From the NCBI GenBank assembly GCA_026826555.1, contig JAKSZT010000116.1:724153-788152 (forward strand): a stretch of 64,000 bases of DNA, written 5' to 3'. The DNA is from Tolypeutes matacus. Its lineage: Eukaryota; Chordata; Mammalia; Cingulata; Chlamyphoridae. Made by a program: the position numbers and the translations under genes. Shown here in pieces: positions 12,990 to 24,491 of the stretch; within the stretch, counting starts at the first letter, position 1; each line of letters begins with the position of its first letter. The notes below the pieces were generated by a model, which worked only from the letters and a program-made list of their open reading frames with translations, did no database searches and was not told the DNA's origin.

Positions 12990-13925
12990 CTTTCAACTTG
13001 TAGAACTTCCTTTAATATTTCTTGAAGTGCCAGTTTCTTATTGACACACTCTGTTAATTTCTGTTTATCTGGGAATATTTTGAATTCTCCATCATTTTTG
13101 AATGTCAGTTTTGCTGGATACAGTATTGATGGCTGGAAGTTTTTTTCTTTTATTAGTTTGACTATATCATACCACTCTTATTTCCTCCATGTTTTCAGAT
13201 GAGAAATCAGTGCTTAATGTTATTGTGCATCCATTGTCTGTGATGGTTTTCTTTTCTCTTGCTGCCTTCAGATTTTCTCTTTGTCTTTAGCATTGGACAT
13301 TTTGACAAGTATTTGTCTTGGAGTTTGCCTGTTGGGATTTATACTGTTTGGGTTGTGCTTTGCTTCCTGGATCTGTACATCGATCTCTCTCAATAGGGTT
13401 GGGAAGTTTTCAGCCATTATTTCCTTCAACACTCCTTCTGTTCCCTTTCACTTCTCTTCTCCTCCTGGGATGCCAATAATACATATGTGTGTGTGTTTTG
13501 TGTTGTCAGTTAAATCCCAGAGTCCCTGCTGGATTTTTTATATTTTTTTGTTTATCTGTTCTACTATCTGTTTGATTTCAGTTGTCTTGTCTTCCACATC
13601 ATTAATTCTTTCTTCTGCCTTTTCAAATCTGCTCTTAAGTAAATCCAGCATCCTTTCGATTTCTTGGATTGTGCTATTGATCAGCATCATATCTGTTATA
13701 TTTTTGTGTTCATTTACTGTTTCTTCAGTACGTTCTCACAGTGTCTTCTTTATATCCTTAATCTCTTCCTTCATTTCATTAAGTTGGTTCATGATATTTG
13801 TTTGGGAATCTTTGATTAGTTGTTCCATGTTCTGCATATATTCCTGGTTTTTAGTTTGTTCATTGGAGTGGTCCATGTCTTCCTGTTTCTCAGTGTGGTT
13901 TTTAATTTTTGTTGCCCTCTAATCA
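12990..13925 (-). pseudogene. L1 ORF1 remnant
   Basis: Minus-strand sequence homologous to the ORF1 at 48,150-49,115. Short stretches of coiled coil and of the C-terminal domain are recognisable, but they are not open over any long length. The opposite strand has a 213-codon open frame over the same interval (13,281-13,922). It is Leu/Ser/Phe-rich, as expected for an antisense shadow of a Lys/Glu-rich coiled coil, and I do not call it a gene. Confidence 0.75.
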
Positions 13926-14837
13926 TCATTTTTTCTTGCTTGGTTTATTCAGTTGATTAGCTTCTCTCTCTCCTCTCGAATTTTATTTAGTTGGTGTTTC
14001 TGTGTGTGTGTTAAGTTTTCTCTTTGACACTTTTTCTTCTTATTTTGTTTCCTTGCTTCTTTCTATATTACCTTGAAGTTAAAAAATTAGTGCCAGAATG
14101 ATGGAAAGATGTGGGAAAGGAAGAAAGATAATAGTAATATTGATAAAAGTTAGAAGAGGGGCCAAATAGGACTTATTGAAATGAATATTTTACTTGTGTA
14201 GGCCATGTATAGTATAGGAAAAAAAAGTAGAGTTCCTACAATAGACTAGGGTATCAAATAGAGAAGTATATATATAATGATTTAGAAGGCTAGAATGATG
14301 TGGAGGGAGAGAAAGAGTAAAGAAGGGGCTAAAAGGAAAAGCTAATATTAATAATATAGGAAGAAAACAAAAGAGATAGAATAGAAATTGGCACCCTTAA
14401 GTTGTGGGCTAATGAAAAAACCTGGTGTCTAAGAAGCTCAACAGAATGCAGAAGGCAGAGAGATGAAGGAAGGATAAGAGATGGCTTGAGATACAATATC
14501 AATATAGACAGAGAATGCGAATTTACAGAAGAAGAAGAACAGCAAAGGAGGTAAGCTAGCAGCACCTAATTTTTTTTAAAAATGAAGGAAAACAGAAAGG
14601 GGGGAGGAAAAAGGAAAGAAAAGCAGGAGACCACAAATAAACAGAGAAAAATCAAACAACCACACCAGCAAGTATTCAAAGAAAGCTAAAGAGGAAGTGT
14701 TCCTTTATGGTCCTTGCGGATCCTCTCAGCCTGCTTGTGTTTATTATTTTCCCTTCTGGGTTATCTCTGCAGCTTTTGAGGCAGATATTCAGTATTAAAT
14801 TAAATTAAGAATAGGAATTCATTTTTTACCATGACTG

Positions 14838-14925
14838 TCTTCTTTTTCTTCTTCTCCTTCTCCTTCTCCTTCTCCTCCTCCTCCTCCTCCTTCTCCTCCT
14901 CCTCCTCCTCCTCCTCCTCCTTCTG
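14838..14925. repeat. Expanded CTT/CTC microsatellite inside L1 5' UTR
   Basis: A run of CTT, CTCCTT and CTC triplets nearly 90 bases long. The homologous sites in other L1 copies have only a short CTT/T run (2,225-2,250 and 50,022-50,040), so the expansion is private to this copy and post-dates the L1 duplication. Confidence 0.9.
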
Positions 14926-17900
14926 TGATACAAGGTACCCAAAAGACATCATCTGCTAGATCACGCATTTACCAAGTGTACCCTAAATAGGCTCATGGAA
15001 ACTAATCAAGCCATTCCCACTTCCTGGCCTCCCCAGGGGAGTGAATCAATGATGCTTTTAAGGGCAGAGTGATAAAATTTCCTGACTCCATCCCCTCTGA
15101 GGCCAGGCCTCAGTGTCAGTGGGCTGCTGGGTAAATCAGTTTTCCTCAGCAGATTCAACTCTCCCCTCAACCTGGTACTGTTTCAAGGTAGCTTTTCTGA
15201 TCCCCAAAGCTATGAGGGGGTGCAAGAAGCCAAATCCACAGAAGTCAAACTCTGCTACACCTTTTGTCAGAGCCCTCCCTCCCTCAGAGTATGCTGCCTC
15301 AAACCCCGAGGTGAATCGTAGTTGCAGGATTCATGGTTCAAACCAGCCATTGTCCCTGTGGTTGTGGCTCAGCCTTCTGTGTTAACCACCACAAGCAAGC
15401 TCAAAACTCAAGAATCTCCACTGATCACTCCATGCCATCAATCTGGCCATGGTTAGGTGACCAAGGCTTCTCACTCCGTGTGCCCACAGCACAGAACCTT
15501 GGGCAGGACCCCACCCATAATCAGCTGTCCCCAGAGAGCTAGCCAGTGAGTATCCTCCTAAACCGATGCCATCTTGCCTCTCTCCTGTAGCATTTTCTTA
15601 TAAGGCACCCCAACCATTTATATTTTTTCGGTTTCTTCACCTGAGTCTGATGTGGATTCAAGTTTAACAATTACTGAAATACAGTCACCTGCTTTTTATT
15701 TAACTCCAATTTTCCTTATTATTTTAAATCAGAAATGATCCTTCCATAATAGGATGATATACTTCTAATATCAAGTATTTTAAGAAGTTAGAACATTTAT
15801 TTTTATTCTTAGGTTGTTCTCTAATATTTTTCTCATATGTGATAGGGTGGGGAAGGAATGAAACTAGAGAATTCCTGTATTTTCAAACAGAAATGTGTAC
15901 CTCAAAGAATGCAGATAATTCTGAGGAATGAGGAATGGGGGTTGAGGCTAGAGAAGGAATTTTACTGTTTTCCATAACAGACATAAATTATTTTTATACT
16001 CTTTGCATGTATAATTTGATTATAATTTAAAAGAAATTATGAAAATTGTACAAAATGAAATCATACAAGGTGGTTGATTTGAAGATATTGATTTGTATCT
16101 GCAAGATTACTGGGGGTGACTCTTCCCCTCACCTTTTGCAAATACAAATGCACATAAAGGAAATCTGCTCTCTCTCTCTGGCATCCTCCCATATTGCCTG
16201 GATGGGTGGAGGCCACCATCAGCAAGAGTGAGCTTGGGACATGAGGAGCATGGACGTTACTGTGTGAAGGCCACACTGCTCTATACACATGTCCGGTTAG
16301 AGGGCTGTTAACACCACAGGATAAGGTGGACTTCCTGCTGCTTACTCCCCAGTGAAGACCGGTCAGAGTGACTCACATCACTAACTGAGGCTGTGAGTGC
16401 TGAGCAGGGCTTTCTCCCTGTCCTCCTTTCTGAATGCAGAACCTATGATGATAGTTATCATTGGGGTTCTGAGAGTTTGGTTCCAAACAAGAACATTTGC
16501 TCTCTGGATTGGGGGAATGGCAGTGAACACGTTTTATATTCCTGCTTCTTCAGTTGTTCATCATCTTATTCCCATCCAAACCCTCCGTTCTCCTCTGGGA
16601 TTGAAGAAGTCTGCATTATTTCAACACTGTCAAAATATGTTGCAAATTTAATATTTAATTAGTCTGAGGAATATCTGGCATCAGCACCCTCTGAGGTTTT
16701 CTGCAAACACTGTACTTTCTCATAACCTCACTTCTCTTCTTATCAGCCCTAGCTTCAAGAAGTTTCTGGGATTTCTATACTATTCATTAGGGTCACTGTC
16801 CTAATGATGCTCATTTTGGTGATGTTATTGCTGTAGCCAATGCTGTAATGTGAGTTTTGGCATTTCCTTCCTGTCACCCACAGGTTTCATGTTGGCATTG
16901 CACTTTTTATAACTGCCCCAAGATTGGAGAAGGTGAATGTAGACCTGGAAGCAGGAGACAAGAGTCTATGCCTGAGAACCAGGAGGGGTACCGTAAGAAA
17001 ACCCTCATCAGAGGGTCAATGCTGGAGGCCAAGGGAAGGAGGGAATGGCAAAAGGAGCAGAAGCAGGTAGTCTCTTCTCTGTGCCCTGATTCCTTTGTAA
17101 AAGCACCCTGCACACCTGGCCAACACCTGCCTGAGAGAGGTACACCATACTGGGGCATATGTTACTTTATACTAGTCTCCAAACCTTTTGACTCCCCTTC
17201 CTGACTCCCTGCCTTGCAGGCCTTGCTGACCAAGAGCACTTCTCCTTCCATCTTACCAGTACTCATTCCTGCCTAGTCTGGAGACAACCAGAGTTTACAC
17301 CTGAATTCAGTGGTCAGCAGTATCACACTGCCATTTGGTAATAGGTCAGCTATCTGAAACTCTGTGCTTAGTGGTTTGAGTTTGCCAAGTGCTGCCAATC
17401 TAAAATACCAGAAATAGTTTGGCTTTTATTGGAATTTATTAGGGTTAAACTTACAGTTCTGAGGCTGTGAAAATGTCCAAACCAAGGCATCATCAAAAAT
17501 GCTGTGTTCACAAGGGTGAGCTGTTGTGGACTCCTGCCAAGGCAAAATGTTGAGTGTGTCTCTCTCTCTCTGCCTTCTCCTCCAAACTCACTTTCTCCCT
17601 GAGCTCAGCAGTGAGCCATCAGTCATAATTGCTCACACCTCTCCATTCTCCTCTGGCCTGGATATCTTCAGCTTCAATCAGCTCCATGATTCCAGCCTCA
17701 GGCCTCTCCTCAGCCACTAAGGATTTCTGTGTCTCTCCACAGCAGTAGGAGATCCTGGAGCCCTCACCCACATGGCAGGGTAAACATAGCAGCACTCTTT
17801 CTTGGTGTGTCCCATGTATGTAGGACTTCAGCACAATGATTGGGGTCTATCCTGGTGACTGAAATCTAATCAGAGGCCCTTCACTAAACTAGGGTAATCT

Positions 17901-19919
17901 AACAAAAATGACATAATTGAAAGGTCCGTTCTTTGAATCTAACCAAAATGTCCTACATACAAAAGGCTTACACTCACAGCAATGGGTGAGTAAGAACATA
18001 CTTCTCTGGGGTCCACACAAGACTCAAACAAGGGCATTAACCCAGGGCACAGGGATAAGGAGGTGCCTCGTAAGTCTGGGAGAAATGGGAACTCATGAAT
18101 TAGTGGTTGTACATTGGGTGTGGACATATCATTGAGCAAAATGGTGTGTTGACCACGATTGCACTGTTCCCTAGAATGGTCCCAAGAAGAACTCAATATA
18201 CTGTGCTTTCTTCACCAAACCTTAGCTCCAAAAACAGGTATGTAAATCAAACAGGTGTGCCAATATTCCCATTCACAGATTTTGCCTGTATGTTGGGGGG
18301 GGGGCAGGAAGCAAGCTGTAAAACTGAAAGCCCCTAATTTCTTCTCCAAAGAACTGATTGTATTAACAACAGAATGGATAAATTCGACACTAAGGGTGCT
18401 CTCAAAAGCAGTGGAGATCGTGGAGGACCTGAGATTTAATTAATCTCAATCCTTCAAGAAGAAGTGAAATCAATATTTTACAGATGACTAAAAACTAATA
18501 CCATTTTTCTAGCAGCAACTCACTTTAAAAGAAATGTAAAAGAATAGTCTTCAGGCAGAAAGAAAATTATCACAGAAGGTTCAAGAGTCTTCTGTGGAAT
18601 AATGGATGGATGGAAGAATAATATGTTAATTAAATTCATATATCTAAATGACTATTGAATGGATAACATAATAATGATATATTTGGCCTAAGACATCAAT
18701 AAAGTGTTAAAATAAACCATAAAATAAAATATAGCATAAGATGGGCAAATGGATATGTAGCAGTTTGATATCATTATAAATTCCAAAATTAGATATGGAT
18801 TATGCTTGTAAACTGGTTTGTTAATCTGGGCATGATTAAATTATGATAAGGGCGTTGACTGGGCCACAGTCGGTTGGGCATTGAGCCCCGAAAATTGGTA
18901 GGTGGGATCTCAAACATAAAAAGACATGGCAAAGAACAGATTTGGAGTCGTTTCTGACGTTGGAGTTCTGAGAAGCAAGGGCAGAAGGCCCTGGGATAAG
19001 GAGACAAGAAATTCACCTGACAGTTCACAGCTAGCCTTGTGGAGAGAGGCAAAGCTTAGGGATCCTAATAGTCTACAGCTGACAGTGTGCATAAACTAGA
19101 GATGCTGAGCCCAGAGAGAAATGCAGCCCTTGGGACAGAGGAACCCAAGAAACCTGACCCCTGGCTAATGTCGGCAGCTGTCTTGCTCCAAGATCAGGTA
19201 ACAGATTTTGTTGAAAGAAGAAACTTATGTTTTATGGCCTGGTAACTGTGAGCTTCTACCCCAAATAAATACCATTTATAAAGTCCCAGAGATTTCTGGT
19301 ATTGTGCATTAGCATCCATTTTGCTGACTAATACAGGATATAAAATATTTTAATACATGTTATTTGCCAGTCAATAATAACTAATAAGTGCAGATTTGGA
19401 AATGCAAGCAAAAGTGTTATAATTTCCCCAGGAAACTTTAAAGAATATTAAATAGTACTTCTCATCCAAATGAATAGAAGAAAAAAAAATGAACAAAAAT
19501 AATCAGTCCAAAGTATTCAGGATTTCCTGGGTTGCCATTTTGGCCTATGTTCGGGGGCCACCTTACTCATGCATATTTGGAAGGTATACCTTTCTTGTCC
19601 TTCAAAAGTCTAAAGATTCCAGGGTTGATTTATGTGCTCTTGGTTTGTCCCAATCAGAAATCAAATGCTGTATCACTTCCCTATTTCCTTGTTATGAAGT
19701 CACCAAACTGGATGGGATACTCATTTGAAGCAAGAAGAACCATGAATGATAGAACAAGTGAAAAGCAGATATTGTTGCACTTCCCAAATTGGAAGCTTAG
19801 GTGATTGATATTGGATCTTTCCTCTTTTCTAATGAATGCATTCAATGCTATATATTTCCCTATGAGCACTGCTTCTGCTGCACACCACAAACTATGAAGA
19901 AGCATTGGACATTAAGAAG

Positions 19920-20092
19920 CAGAAAGAACCACCTATCAAAAGGCTTGGGAGTGAAGCTATATCCACTTCCACAACAGCACAGACTTAAGATGAAGGCAGA
20001 GAACGTAAAAAGTTGGGAAAATATTTTCTCTGACTACAAACATTGTTTCCTCAAAATAACACTTCTATGAATGTAACTTTATTGTGAGGAAA
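19920..20092 (+). pseudogene. C2H2 zinc-finger pseudogene, unit B left part
   Basis: Homologous to 39,970-40,150 (D) and 60,975-61,155 (F): sequence upstream of the finger array with a Cys/His-bearing stretch (DYKHCFLKI). It ends at the ERV2 left target duplication (20,087-20,092) and continues at 24,882. The provirus therefore landed inside the pseudogene. Confidence 0.7.
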
Positions 20093-20483
20093 TGTTGTTA
20101 TTCAATGTGGAGGTAGATGGTGATGGGAATGATTCAAAGAATATTTGGGACCAGGGGACCTCACTCCATGTGGAATGCAGGCAAGTTTATTTAGGCTGAA
20201 GCTGCTTTTTATACTACAAAACTGATAACAATATTAGGGCATCCTTCACTAGTTTTTCAGCTTGGGACATGAGGGCACTGCCTGTTTCTGTGTTCCCAGA
20301 TAATCTTTCTTGGGAAATCATACCATAACATCTTAGTGTTGTGTTCATTCCGTTCTGCCTCCTTCCACTGATGTCTGCAGTATGCAGTGTCCTTTGAGAC
20401 ATTTGATAATGTTTCTCTGTGAGAGAGCATGCATTTTAAATACTTAACCCTTTATGCACTGGCTAACAGCATCTTTTACAACA
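20093..20483 (-). repeat. ERV2 3' LTR
   Basis: The 3' LTR in minus orientation, TG...CA bounded. On the minus strand a TATAAAAAG box lies at 20,205-20,213 and an AATAAA poly-A signal at 20,186-20,191, in the correct U3-R order. It aligns end to end with 24,492-24,881 but with many mismatches, so the insertion is old. Confidence 0.88.
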
Positions 20484-20504
20484 ATTCCCCTTTTTTTTCT
20501 TTTT
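20484..20504 (-). promoter_or_regulatory. ERV2 polypurine tract
   Basis: On the minus strand, an A-rich run ending AAAAAAAAGGGGAAT lies directly upstream of the 3' LTR. This is where plus-strand DNA synthesis would have been primed. Confidence 0.75.
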
Positions 20505-20550
20505 GTCCAGGGTGACTGTACCTGTGTTAGGTTACCCTCCTCTGAAGGTC

Positions 20551-21333
20551 TTACCTGTCACTGGTCACCTGCCAAGCTCCATGGACAGGGGTTTGAGATT
20601 CAAGTGTTTTAAGCAGAATCAAGTTGTTGGCATGGCGGCCCTTTTCAGGCCTATTAATGTGGGACAGCAGGGCTTTGCAAATGCCTCCTAATACAGTTAA
20701 GTGTTGCAGAGCATCAATGATCACTACAACAATGTTAGAATGTACAGAGTTTGATTTCCACCAATGTAAGGGGTTTATTTTATTTAATTGATCTGTCACT
20801 GATTGCCAAAATTCGCTAAATGGAAGCATAGTAAGTTGATTCTGAGACATGCTCAAAATCCTTATTTGCAAATCTGTAATTTCAATAGATAAATTTGTGT
20901 GATGACCCATTAAATGCTGTTTAATTTTTTTCCATCCATAATGGGAATCATTGTATGAGAGAGGAGTGACACAAAAAGGAATTTCATTGCAATCACACTT
21001 CAAACATTATTTTACTCTTAGATTATATACCTGAACTCACATTTGTGTAACAGCCATCTCTAAGTTATTAAGCCTATTATTAATTTGCTCATCTATATAT
21101 GCCTGACTATGCCATAGCTCACTGGCATTATGATGCCAATTTTTAACATATTGTTGGGTTGGAACGCTCTCATGTAGGTCTGTTCCTTTCACAGCAGTGG
21201 CTGTAATAATACATATAAGCCCTAACACAGCAGCTATAATTATTCCAATTAAAGGTTTGCTTCTTTTAAAATAATGATTTAGAAAGTGCCAAAGAATTTG
21301 GCTCTCAGGGGAAGACTGCCAGCAGCGATTCAT
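20551..21333 (-). pseudogene. ERV2 env TM subunit remnant
   Basis: Two minus-strand frames (21,037-21,333 and 20,551-21,003) together cover a betaretroviral TM. They show a cleavage-site region at 21,253-21,264, a hydrophobic fusion-peptide stretch with a TATAV core, a helical segment (NNRLNNLEMAVTQM), then a C-x-C...FCVTP disulfide-loop-like region. After that comes a TM ectodomain reading INPLHWWKS and a hydrophobic anchor (NIVVVIIDALQHL). The order matches HML-2/HERV-K env. Stops between 21,003 and 21,037 break it. The normally dibasic cleavage motif reads RSKP here. Env would mediate entry; this copy is defective. Confidence 0.8.
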
Positions 21334-21339
21334 GAGAAC

Positions 21340-22174
21340 TTGAAGGCATATTCCATGATGCCATCATCCTATGAGAACGATAGTAGAAATCTCCTGTAAA
21401 ACAGATTCTGATACAAAAGGGTAAAGGGAGCAATTGCTGCAGAAAAACCATGTTTGATTAATGCTCACTGTTCCTACAATAAAAACAATGTTATCCCATA
21501 CACATACTTTAAGAAATTAAGTGGATTTTCTTTTTAATCTGGTAATATTAATTTTCCTGCCTTGCCATTCAAAAATTGGGGTAGTTACCAAAAATAATTT
21601 CCACAAATAAATTTAATTTTGTTAAGTTTAGTGTCCCATAGTTGGGGGATAAATCTTCCCTGATGGGTCCAATTTAGTGACGTATTTATATTTATGACAT
21701 CCCCAAATTCTAAAAATAACGATAGCTTTCTTTCATTGATTTTGTTGAATTATTAATTTTTCAACTTATACTTGTGTTTACATTAGGTTTCAGTATTCCT
21801 ATAAGGGCCCAATTCTTTACAATTCTATAGGAATTATTAAAGAGCACAACCTCAGATGAAACATTGCATGTATGCCATTTATCACTCTGTACTATGATTT
21901 TGTGCTGTATACATGGATCGATGGATCCTATGCAGCTAGGTCACTTAAGAAAAGGCAAGGTTAAATTTTCAATAAATTTCCCTTCCTCCTCAGGTTTTAG
22001 AGGAAGGTGAGGATCAATGGGTCCAGGAAAATGAAAAGACTGATTAATATAAACAGGGTAGGATTTGTCCCCCCAAGTCAACAATTCTAAAAGAGGTGAA
22101 TTAGTAATATAAGCACAATATGTATAATTATGTGAAAGTCTACTACTTACTGCTGTGGTTTTCAAGGTAAGCAT
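21340..22174 (-). pseudogene. ERV2 env SU remnant
   Basis: The minus-strand frame at 21,941-22,174 contains the SU block around PGPIDPHLPLKPEEEG, which aligns with the conserved surface-subunit segment of HERV-K-type env, together with potential N-glycosylation sites (NYT, NQS, NLT). The stretch from there to the TM at 21,333 is collinear but full of stops and frameshifts. The SU N-terminus beyond 22,174 is not recognisable. Not functional. Confidence 0.7.
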
Positions 22175-22429
22175 AGCAAGGAATATCTGTGTTAGAGTGA
22201 CATTCTGCCTTTTCAGTTCTATGTGTGTCAGCTCTTTTGGCTTGTTTATGTCTAAGTTTCAGAAGTCTGGACAGGACCCAAAGCTAGTCTCCTTTATCTG
22301 TAATGATAAGAGCAAAACCTCGACCGTATATCTTAACTTAATTTTGGCCTTATCCCATTCATTATTATTTTTTACGCTTTCAGTAAACTACTTGTCCAAT
22401 ATTTGTTTCTGTATTTTTGCCTGATTTTT

Positions 22430-23535
22430 GCCAGAAATGCTCTGCAGCTGATGTATATGATTCTGACTTTTGGTTTAAAAAATTTATTGTAAATAATGCT
22501 TGGTATAATTGATCTCACACCTCACCATTTCCTCCCCCCACTTTTTTTTTGTTTTTGCAGCATTTATAGAGGTTTGACTGTTAATTATTTATGATACGTA
22601 TACGTACATTCACAGGCTTACTAAATCAGGGGATACACCTATATACTTGGCTCATTTTCGGCTAGAGTCCTGGATAGATACAAGATTAATGTTAATATAT
22701 ATTTAGTTTAATAAGCTTATATTGACAATTAGGGTGAGAAACAAATAACATAACTAATTAAAAGATTAAGTCAATATTGAACAAAGTTACAGAATGACAG
22801 ATAAATACAGCAGTCTTTTATATACTTACCATTATTTAGCTTTTAGTTGGAAGGATTGAATTGTTGAAGTAGCAACTGATACTAGAGTTTTGGTTGCCTG
22901 TGTTTATGATTAAGGAATTTGATACTATAGATGCCAACTCACAGAGTATTTTCCTAATTCCCGAGGAAGGAGCCAGCCTCCTCAGGAAGGAACACAACAC
23001 TCCCTGGGGTGTACATTTTAAGATTTATGCATCAATCCCTGGGAGTGTGGCCAGGTCCCCCAGCAGGACTACAACACCCATTCAAATGCACTTTATTTTT
23101 TTTGTTACAAAACATCCTTGATGTGCTTACTATTTTAATTTCCAGTATTTTTCCTGAAATGTGAAAAGTGTTAAATAGCAAGGCATTGGTTTGTTGATTA
23201 ACAAAATTTTCTGCATGATGCTTTAATTTTAGGCTTGAACAAATCTTGCCAGACTTGTTTTATAATACATTTAGTTTCAGGACTGTCAAAACTCAAAACA
23301 AGTTATTTACATATACATTTAATAAAACACATTTACATGTAATATACAATTTTAATATTTGTAATATACAAATATTAAATTACTTAAGTATACAATGTAT
23401 TGTTTTAAGGTTTTGATTAGTATTTAAGTATATTATACATGATTCATAACTATACTAGATTATACAACAGACATCCAATAAATAAACTTTTATTTCTTAA
23501 GAATTAAAGATTCTTTTTTTTTTTATCAGTTGTTA
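22430..23535. other. ERV2 interior of unassigned origin
   Basis: About 1.1 kb of mostly AT-rich sequence between the env SU remnant and the 3'-UTR-type L1 insertion. One GC-richer island (22,950-23,085) encodes no convincing retroviral motif on either strand. Position would predict pol, but I find no YxDD, integrase or RNase H motif. It may be foreign DNA captured with the deletion or very decayed retroviral sequence. Confidence 0.5.
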
Positions 23536-23544
23536 CTTTATTTT

Positions 23545-23656
23545 TTTTTCTTTTTTTTTATTATGGGTAAAAATCAAAATTCTCACAATACATACAAACA
23601 TTTGCAAAATGATATATAAATATATATGCATATATGTGTATTTGCTTACAAAAATG

Positions 23657-23695
<39 letters not shown>

Positions 23696-23773
23696 TTTTA
23701 AGAGGTGCTTAGATTACCCAAAAAATTACACAGAACCCACTGGGATTCCCATGTTGCCCACCTCCCACACCTT
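23545..23773 (-). mobile_element. 5'-truncated L1 3' end inserted in ERV2
   Basis: Homologous to the distal 3' UTR of the boundary L1s (8,911-9,120 and 41,690-41,890): a poly-T tail complement, AT-rich tract, then GTGCTTAGATTACC and CTCCCACACC. It is flanked by CTTTATTTT at 23,536-23,544 and 23,774-23,782, a 9-bp target duplication. This fixes the true 3' end of the L1 family and shows that L1 activity continued after ERV2 inserted. It contains a long TA dinucleotide run at 23,662-23,690. Confidence 0.85.
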
Positions 23774-23830
23774 CTTTATTTTGAGTTACTGTTACTGGAA
23801 AAGTAAAAAATATTGCATAGCCTCTGAATT

Positions 23831-24292
23831 TCATTCTCTACTTACCTGTGCTATGCTTTTCATAATTGAAGAGAATGGTGCTGGCACAAAAACAGAAACT
23901 CTTGGAGGGTCATCAAATATTGTAAAGAATTGATGAGTAGATATCTTAGGAGGCACGGATGCTGGCTTATCAAATAAGAAACCATCTTTTGCAGTGGATA
24001 GCTTAACGGCCACTGGAAAAGTTCCATAACCTCCACTTTTCTGTTTTTTGTTTTCATTAGACTTAAGTTTATCTGTTTTTGCCTGTTCATTAATTTTTTC
24101 ACATATATTTTCATTAAAATTATCATTAGCTTGTTCTGCTACAGTGTTAGTAATAGCAGAATCCATTTTAATATCCACATTTTCATCTAACTGTAATGGT
24201 TCAAGAGCAACAGAAATAAGACTATAGAAAGACCATACATAACAATGTTTTTGTACAAGAGAAAAGATTTCTAGTACCTCTAGGGTTATCAC
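23831..24292 (-). pseudogene. ERV2 gag (matrix region) remnant
   Basis: A 153-codon minus-strand frame in the gag position, just downstream of the leader. An early segment reading ALEPLQLDEN resembles the MA segment ALEPFQ-E-D of HML-2 gag. The following Asn/Lys/Glu-rich stretch is typical of the variable region between matrix and capsid. Capsid major homology and zinc-knuckle motifs are absent. Matrix would target assembly to the membrane. The start codon of the original gag is not certain, and the fragment ends at 23,831 next to the L1 insertion. Confidence 0.55.
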
Positions 24293-24471
24293 AGATACCC
24301 CTGTATTCTATTACAGGGTTTTCAAAACTTTGAAATATTCCTCTAACTGAGTTGACTGATTACCCATTACCCTGATGATGAAGATTATTTGACTCACCAA
24401 AAGAATGCAAGGATTATCCGACTGAGCAGTCCTTGTTTCCACAGCACTTATCCAGAGAAAAGGCTAGTCAT

Positions 24472-24489
24472 GCCCCACTTTGGGCACCA
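24472..24489 (-). promoter_or_regulatory. ERV2 primer-binding site, tRNA-Lys1,2 type
   Basis: On the minus strand the sequence next to the 5' LTR reads TGGTGCCCAAAGTGGGGC. The tRNA-Lys1,2 primer-binding site is TGGCGCCCAACGTGGGGC, so 16 of 18 positions agree. Two bases separate it from the LTR. Lys priming is typical of HERV-K and several betaretroviruses. Confidence 0.85.
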
Positions 24490-24491
24490 TC

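Larger units (their letters stand above)
8901..15586 (-). mobile_element. L1 at the A/B boundary, internally deleted
   Basis: A minus-strand L1 with its 3' UTR at 8,901-11,515, ORF2 C-terminal part to about 12,985, ORF1 from about 12,990 to 13,925, and 5' UTR to 15,586. The element is flanked by AACATTTTCT at 8,890 and AGCATTTTCT at 15,589, a diverged copy of the target duplication that is perfect at the D/E element. Near 12,985 the sequence jumps from the ORF2 region matching 45,755 to the ORF1 region matching 48,180, so about 2.4 kb of ORF2, including the endonuclease and most of the RT, is missing. Confidence 0.9.

Noticed and set aside
13281..13922. 213-codon + strand open frame, Leu/Ser/Phe-rich with apparent membrane segments
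   Set aside because: Exactly antisense to L1 ORF1; the hydrophobic look comes from complementing a Lys/Glu-rich coiled coil.
19801..20070. Open + frame starting MIDIGSFLFSNE, repeated in several units
   Set aside because: Its first half is antisense to an old L1 ORF2 scrap; only the tail overlaps finger-region sequence.
23840..23848. Perfect minus-strand splice donor (CAGGTAAGT) at the end of the ERV2 gag piece
   Set aside because: A nine-base match is expected by chance at this scale and no acceptor or transcript evidence is visible.
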